Source of the DNA: Spinacia oleracea
Taxonomy: Eukaryota; Streptophyta; Magnoliopsida; Caryophyllales; Amaranthaceae
Reading direction: 5' to 3'
Assembly: GCF_020520425.1 (NCBI RefSeq)
Contig: NC_079491.1
Location: 4,823,143-4,887,142 of the forward strand
DNA length: 64,000 nt
Positions within the stretch are counted from its first letter, which is position 1, and each line of letters starts with the position of its first letter. The notes below the pieces were generated by a model. The model saw only the letters and a program-made list of their open reading frames with translations. It made no database searches and was not told where the DNA came from. Shown here one piece after another: positions 60,130-64,000 of this stretch. The translations under genes and the position numbers were made by a program.

Positions 60130-60990
60130 CATCATTTTTTTGACAGGGAAAACTGTGATTTCATTACTCAATCAATGCCTTATCCATCATGACAAGGGGG
60201 CTAATATCAGTAGGGCATTCCTCCATCCAGACTAGGACCTCTTCAAAATGTAGAGAAGCCTTCACCATAGCGTTTGCCACATTATTGCAAATTCTTAGTG
60301 CAAAATTAAACATACAGGCAGAAAAAGATTGAGCTAAATTACAAATATCATTCACTGTAACTTGAGTTCTTGATTTCTCATTGGTTCTGGACTGCCGTAG
60401 CTTCACCAACACCAAGCAGTCAGACTCCACTTGCACATTTCTGAACCCTGCATCGAAAGCATAGCGAAGCCCAAACCACACTGCTTCTGCTTCTGTGATC
60501 CTTGCACTCCTGCTTCGTCCAGCAGACATTAGGACATCTCCCACCCCGTCTCTAACCACCATACCCAACCCTATCTTCCCATCCAAAGAGACTGCAGCAT
60601 CTGTGTTAATCTTGTAAACTCCATTAGGCGGTCTGGACCTCCCTCCCTGTAGTTTCTTCTAGCCCTCCCTCTCTCTTCTCTGCCGCAATGGCTTCTCCTA
60701 AGAGGCTAGTTGTTCTTGTTACCACCACTCTTGGGTCCACTCTTTTCCTCTCTAGACCCATAGATTACGTGCATTCCACATTTGCCAAGTAAGTAAAATT
60801 ACCAACTCCCACGAGAACTCCATGGTACACTACTTTGCGAAGTCTACTCACCACTCCCAGAAACTACCCTCCCAATTGCTAACCTCCAGCCTAACAGGGG
60901 ATAATCTCCATATAATCTTGCTCTCCCTGCACATAAGCACCATATGGATGATATTTTCCTGACCTTCACCGCATCTAGGGCAAGTGTTAT
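60130..60990 (-). mobile_element. LINE-type remnant: zinc-binding region and RNase H
   Basis: On the minus strand NTCPRCGEGQENIIHMVLMC (60985-60925, zinc-binding motif) leads to ITEAEAVWFGLRYAFDAGF, VQVESDCLVLVKLRQS and NVANAMVKA (60586-60164), an RNase H domain that is open for 140 residues. The 3' end is next to a T-run on the plus strand (60135). Target duplication not clear. It differs from the remnant at 58925, so there were two insertions. Confidence 0.8.
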
Positions 60991-61097
60991 CAAGTGTTGA
61001 ATTTTCCATACAAATTCAAGGTTTTCAAAATTGTGATAGTTCTATGCATGTTCTGTTTATGCTGTCAGGTTGGAGAATGAACAAAATCAACAACCAG

Positions 61098-61435
61098 ATG
61101 GTGATGGTGATGGTGATGGTGATGCCGGTATTGATGAAGCAGAACCAATAATTCCTCCGTCAGTGACTAGTGAAGCAGAACTAATAATTCTCCCGTCAGT
61201 TACTGATGAAGCAGGTGATGCTGTTACTTATGAAGCAGAACCTGATGCTGTTACTGGTGAAGCAGAACCTGATGATGCTGTTACTGGTGAAGCAGAACCT
61301 GATGATGCTGTTACTGGTGAAGCAGAACCTGATGATGCTGTTACTGGTGAAGCAGAACCAGGTGATGCTGTTACTGGTGAAGCAGAACCAGGTGATGTTG
61401 GTGATGTTGGTACTGGAGAAGCAGAACCAGCAGCA
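61098..61435 (+). repeat. Coding minisatellite, 30-bp unit (DAVTGEAEPD)
   Basis: Inside the last PHO1-like exon: a GATGGT run (DGDGDGD) at 61098-61122, then about six units encoding DAVTGEAEP(D/G) (61214-61395). Unit lengths are multiples of three, so the frame is kept. Not typical of PHO1 C-termini. Confidence 0.88.
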
Positions 61436-61465
61436 GTTCAATCGTCCGAAGAAGAATTGGCTTAA

Positions 61466-62075
61466 GTATGTCGTAGTTTTGTATTCAGCTACTCAAATAC
61501 AATTATAGGTTCTTTTTGACACGGAACATTCGTAAACAAAGTACTTGATTTTCATATGTAATAGAGACATACTTGCTAGGGCTTTAGAATCAGTGGCCAC
61601 AAGTACAACTCATTATTTGGAATATGCTATGTCAGACTTGATCAGGTATATGAACTTGAAATAGAAAAAGCTCGATTATAGGGTATGAAAGAATTGAATC
61701 CTTTTTTATAATTGAAAATATGTTGGTTATGATCTGATAATCGCCATAAAGCTGTCAAAATAAGATAATTAGGATTAGGAATCTAAAAACCTGCCACTTG
61801 ATGATTTAAGTGTTGGGATTTTAAGATAAACGAAAGAGAGGAATAGAGAGCATAAAACACTTTAACTTATTGGTTGAATAAAATCGTGAAATACAAGAAG
61901 TTTACTGCCTATTAAATAGGCTACAAAGAAAACTGGATCTAGCTTTGAACGTGGAGTATTAATGCCCCACTTGTTTAATTAAGAAAACGTAATTAAATAA
62001 CTACTACGAAGTAATTGACTAAGTAAAACCATAACTATATTGAGTACCTTCAACATTAAGTGACTAATACTTGAG
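61466..62075. other. Spacer with a small exon relic
   Basis: Mostly AT-rich. 61562-61650 on the plus strand reads RDILARALESVATSTTHYLE, which matches the helical C-terminal domain of the F-box/KIB gene at 21390-21450 (GDIIARALESLATAVL). It is therefore a third relic of that domain, on the opposite strand to the paralogue next to it. Confidence 0.6.
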
Positions 62076-63640
62076 TTATATCAAATCTCCACCCAAAGAT
62101 TGCCCAAAATTCAGTTCAGAAGGAACCAGACTATATCTTCCATTCACTCCTGCATCCACATTACATATAATGGTTTTATCTACTATGTTTCCATGTCTTA
62201 ACAAAATCTTCTGCAACACTGGGCCTAAACTAGATCTAACATTGAGTCCTTTGAATTTGATAGTTGAGGTATTATCACTTCCGTTGCTCTGTGGATATAA
62301 AGAAGAGGTATTAATTACAAGCTCATGTACATAAGTATAACACAAATTAAAATGGGGTTACAAACGTGATTAAGTACCTGAATTACGTCAGCACTGGTAA
62401 TTGTTCGTATGATTTCCTGCCCTGCTAAACAAGAAAATTCAATCTGTTACTCCTATAATTTAAGACTAGCAGAAAGAATGGAATTATAAGTAGTAGTAGT
62501 AGGGTGAATCGGACAAAAGAGTTACCATCTTCAGTACTGCATCCATTACATTGTTCATAGTAGACTGATTTTGTTCCACAGCAAAATCAAAGGATTCTTT
62601 GCTTCCCTTTATCCTCTTCAAATTCCCTGTTAACAGAAAGTTGGGGAGTAAATAATTTAGCCCAAGTTCAATCACTTAAGTAAGTTGAGCCATTCAAAAA
62701 GCAGTCTGTGATTTCCTCGAAACGAAGGGTGAGAAAGTTGACATGATTTCAACATATAGATGTAATACATTCAAGGAACAGCTTCTAGTTTCACTGTTTC
62801 AGTCATTGTGTTGTAGGGTTAGAAGATCGACATGATTTCCCATAAAAAAAATGAAAAAAACACTCAACAAAGAGAAGGATCAATCAATGAAGAATTGAAG
62901 ATTACTGTCATGAATTACCTTTGAGAATGTGAATGTAAGGAAGATGGTTGAGCCTGCAAAACCCAAGGAGAGATTGACCAAAGATTCATAGGGAATCCAG
63001 AATAAGAGGAAATCGATTTGAAAGCATCAAGTCCTCCAAGCTTGAACATCATAATGTCTACTTCAGCATCGAGTTGAGAAGACTTCCACCTCATTTTTGT
63101 ATACAAAGGAAAATCCATCGTAAGAGAAGATGATGCAGTTACTCAGTTGGCAGCCACAGAAAAGAGAAGATGATCATCATCATCCTTAAATTTATACATC
63201 TCAACCCAAACGCAACTCTTGTCATGATCGTAACAAAATATGTAAACTTTAACCATTTCCATTTCCCTAGTGATCAAATACAGCTTTCCTTGCTGATCTA
63301 AAATATGAGCAGACCTTGGAAAACCCACAATATCATCAAAGATGTTAACAGAATCGTATGACATATTAAAAAATGGTACAAATTTCTTCATCCCCTCTTC
63401 CCCTTCGTACAAAATCTGCTCAAATGCAGGGTAGCTACCTAGAAAACCCGAGTTTTCTAAAATAAATTGAGAACATTCATTGACAGAGGAAACAAATTGA
63501 TCTGGAAATAACAACACTTTACTTTAGGAGAAAACAGAAGAAGAACAACCCTGCTTCCCAACATCAGCTAAATGGTAAGCGTTGGCGAGCTTGTGAGTCG
63601 TCTGAAATTGAGTTAAGTCGAGATTATCAGGAGCATTGAC
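62076..63640 (-). pseudogene. Degraded paralogue of the F-box/KIB plus helical-domain gene
   Basis: Read on the minus strand: LANAYHLADVG (about 63580), SKVLLFPDQFVSSVN, NIFDDIVGFPRSAHILDQQG, a break and short deletion near 63143-63170, then FPMNLWSISPWVL, ending CAAAG/GTAATT at about 62924 like the first donor of the 19.6-kb gene. Small exons follow: GNLKRIKGSKESFDFAVEQ (about 62627-62527) and QEIIRTITSADVIQ (about 62424-62380). The last exon, IKFKGLNVRSSLGPVLQKI (62291-62076), stops early, keeping only the first third of the helical domain. The F-box is missing. Same intron positions as the relative. A non-functional duplicate. Confidence 0.78.
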
Positions 63641-63814
63641 AAGTCGAGATTATTTATATTCATCCTCTTAATTTATGTTGGAAATATCTAATTAACTTTC
63701 TCATCTTCCTATGGTCTTTATATTTCCAACTCAAATCATACTTCGTAACAATGACTTGTGTTATTAAAATGATAATTATTTAGGAACGGAAAAAATTCGT
63801 TAAAGTGACACACA
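63641..63814. other. No gene recognised
   Basis: AT-rich spacer upstream of the paralogue. No F-box-coding sequence found. Confidence 0.35.
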
Positions 63815-64000
63815 TCTAATATACATATATAAAGGAGGCATATTTGCTGAACTATTAGAGCGCCACCTAAGATTACTAATGGTTTCGGCCAATAAAAAAT
63901 AAGATTTTTAATTTATTTTTGAATTAAAAAAATCGAGTGCCACGTAGATAATTAATTAGGTGCCACGTAGATATTTAAATTAATTAATTAATTATTAATA
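63815..64000 (+). mobile_element. Helitron 5' end (AGCGCCACCTAGG family), cut by the window edge
   Basis: TCTAATATACATATATAAAG after A (63814), then GGAGGCATATTTGCTGAAC and AGCGCCACCTAAG, matching the start of the Helitron at 22766. The 3' end lies beyond the window. Confidence 0.75.

Larger units (their letters stand above)
57424..61465 (+). pseudogene. PHO1-like phosphate exporter (EXS domain), internally deleted
   Basis: PHO1 proteins export phosphate; the EXS domain is their C-terminal membrane part. Predicted exons are 57424-57462 (KRKERVNF), 57537-57633 (to KDDMEEVFGLYR), 57745-57970 (SLLYIVLHIFMYGVDIY), 58083-58157 (CIINDSSRYVIKRL), 58255-58299 (FLDFFLVDQLTSQ), 58387-58503 (VPAMRGFVSYVCHY to ILPYGIRALQ), then 61069-61465. 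The last exon starts (R)LENEQNQQ, like the RLENEHLNN at the end of PHO1 proteins. Exons from the CARRW region to FFR, roughly 100-150 residues, are missing; LINE remnants fill 58504-61068. The intron after 57633 starts GC rather than GT. In exon 57537 the in-frame stretch TCHYSFNKSEQG is hydrophilic where a membrane helix is expected, while another frame gives VLAIILLTRASK, suggesting compensated frameshifts. No SPX exons were found. Probably non-functional. Confidence 0.82.

Noticed and set aside
61196-61508. Alternative frames over the acidic repeat on both strands
   Set aside because: Repeats of a multiple of three leave several frames open; only the frame beginning LENEQ matches a PHO1-type last exon.

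Overview
This is AT-rich plant nuclear DNA: spliced genes with GT-AG introns, F-box/KIB genes, a PHO1-like gene, Sec61-alpha-like genes, and a dense mix of Helitrons, Stowaway MITEs, MULEs, CACTA, hAT-like and PIF/Harbinger elements, LINEs and LTR fossils. The Stowaway ends and the frequent CTCCGTAT-type words suggest a core eudicot, perhaps Amaranthaceae (spinach, beet or quinoa relatives). That placement is an impression, not a proof.

Layout. 1-10 kb: an hAT-like non-autonomous element (280-916), then a head-to-tail array of minus-strand Helitrons (1091-10055) whose last two units, about 3.62 kb each, are near-identical and abut with no spacer. 10-14.5 kb: more Helitron and LTR scraps, and a degenerate satellite. 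14.9-17.6 kb: an F-box gene with the FBA domain, broken by a MULE-like element and a 210-bp MITE; a 28-bp minisatellite follows (18041-18402). 19.6-21.8 kb: an F-box/KIB beta-propeller (DUF295) gene with an extra C-terminal helical domain. 22.6-23.6 kb: Helitrons.

23.7-26.1 kb and 42.5-44.2 kb: two related short genes encoding only the N-terminal part (about 176 and 184 residues) of a Sec61-alpha-like translocon protein, with the same exon layout and a 5' UTR intron. They are the most unusual potentially functional genes here.

27-38.4 kb: a nested transposon block. It holds a CACTA element (27817-31432) carrying beta-galactosidase exons, a 2.6-kb solo LTR (31587-34192), and a Pack-MULE (35509-37426) carrying a Werner-type 3'-5' exonuclease fragment, all lying in older LTR-type sequence. 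38.7-42.3 kb: a 5'-truncated LINE, a PIF/Harbinger element, a small Helitron and an hAT-like element. 45-54.5 kb: Stowaway MITEs (one nested in another), a Ty1/copia fossil, CACTA-like ends and a second large LTR fossil. 55-61.5 kb: a PHO1-like EXS gene whose middle exons are replaced by LINE debris and whose last exon encodes an acidic 10-residue repeat. 61.5-63.6 kb: a minus-strand degraded paralogue of the 19.6-kb F-box/KIB gene. The window ends inside another Helitron (63815 onward).

No operon-like cooperation is expected in such a genome. The recurring theme is gene fragments moved, duplicated or cut by transposons. All calls were made by eye from translations and terminal motifs; no alignments were run.
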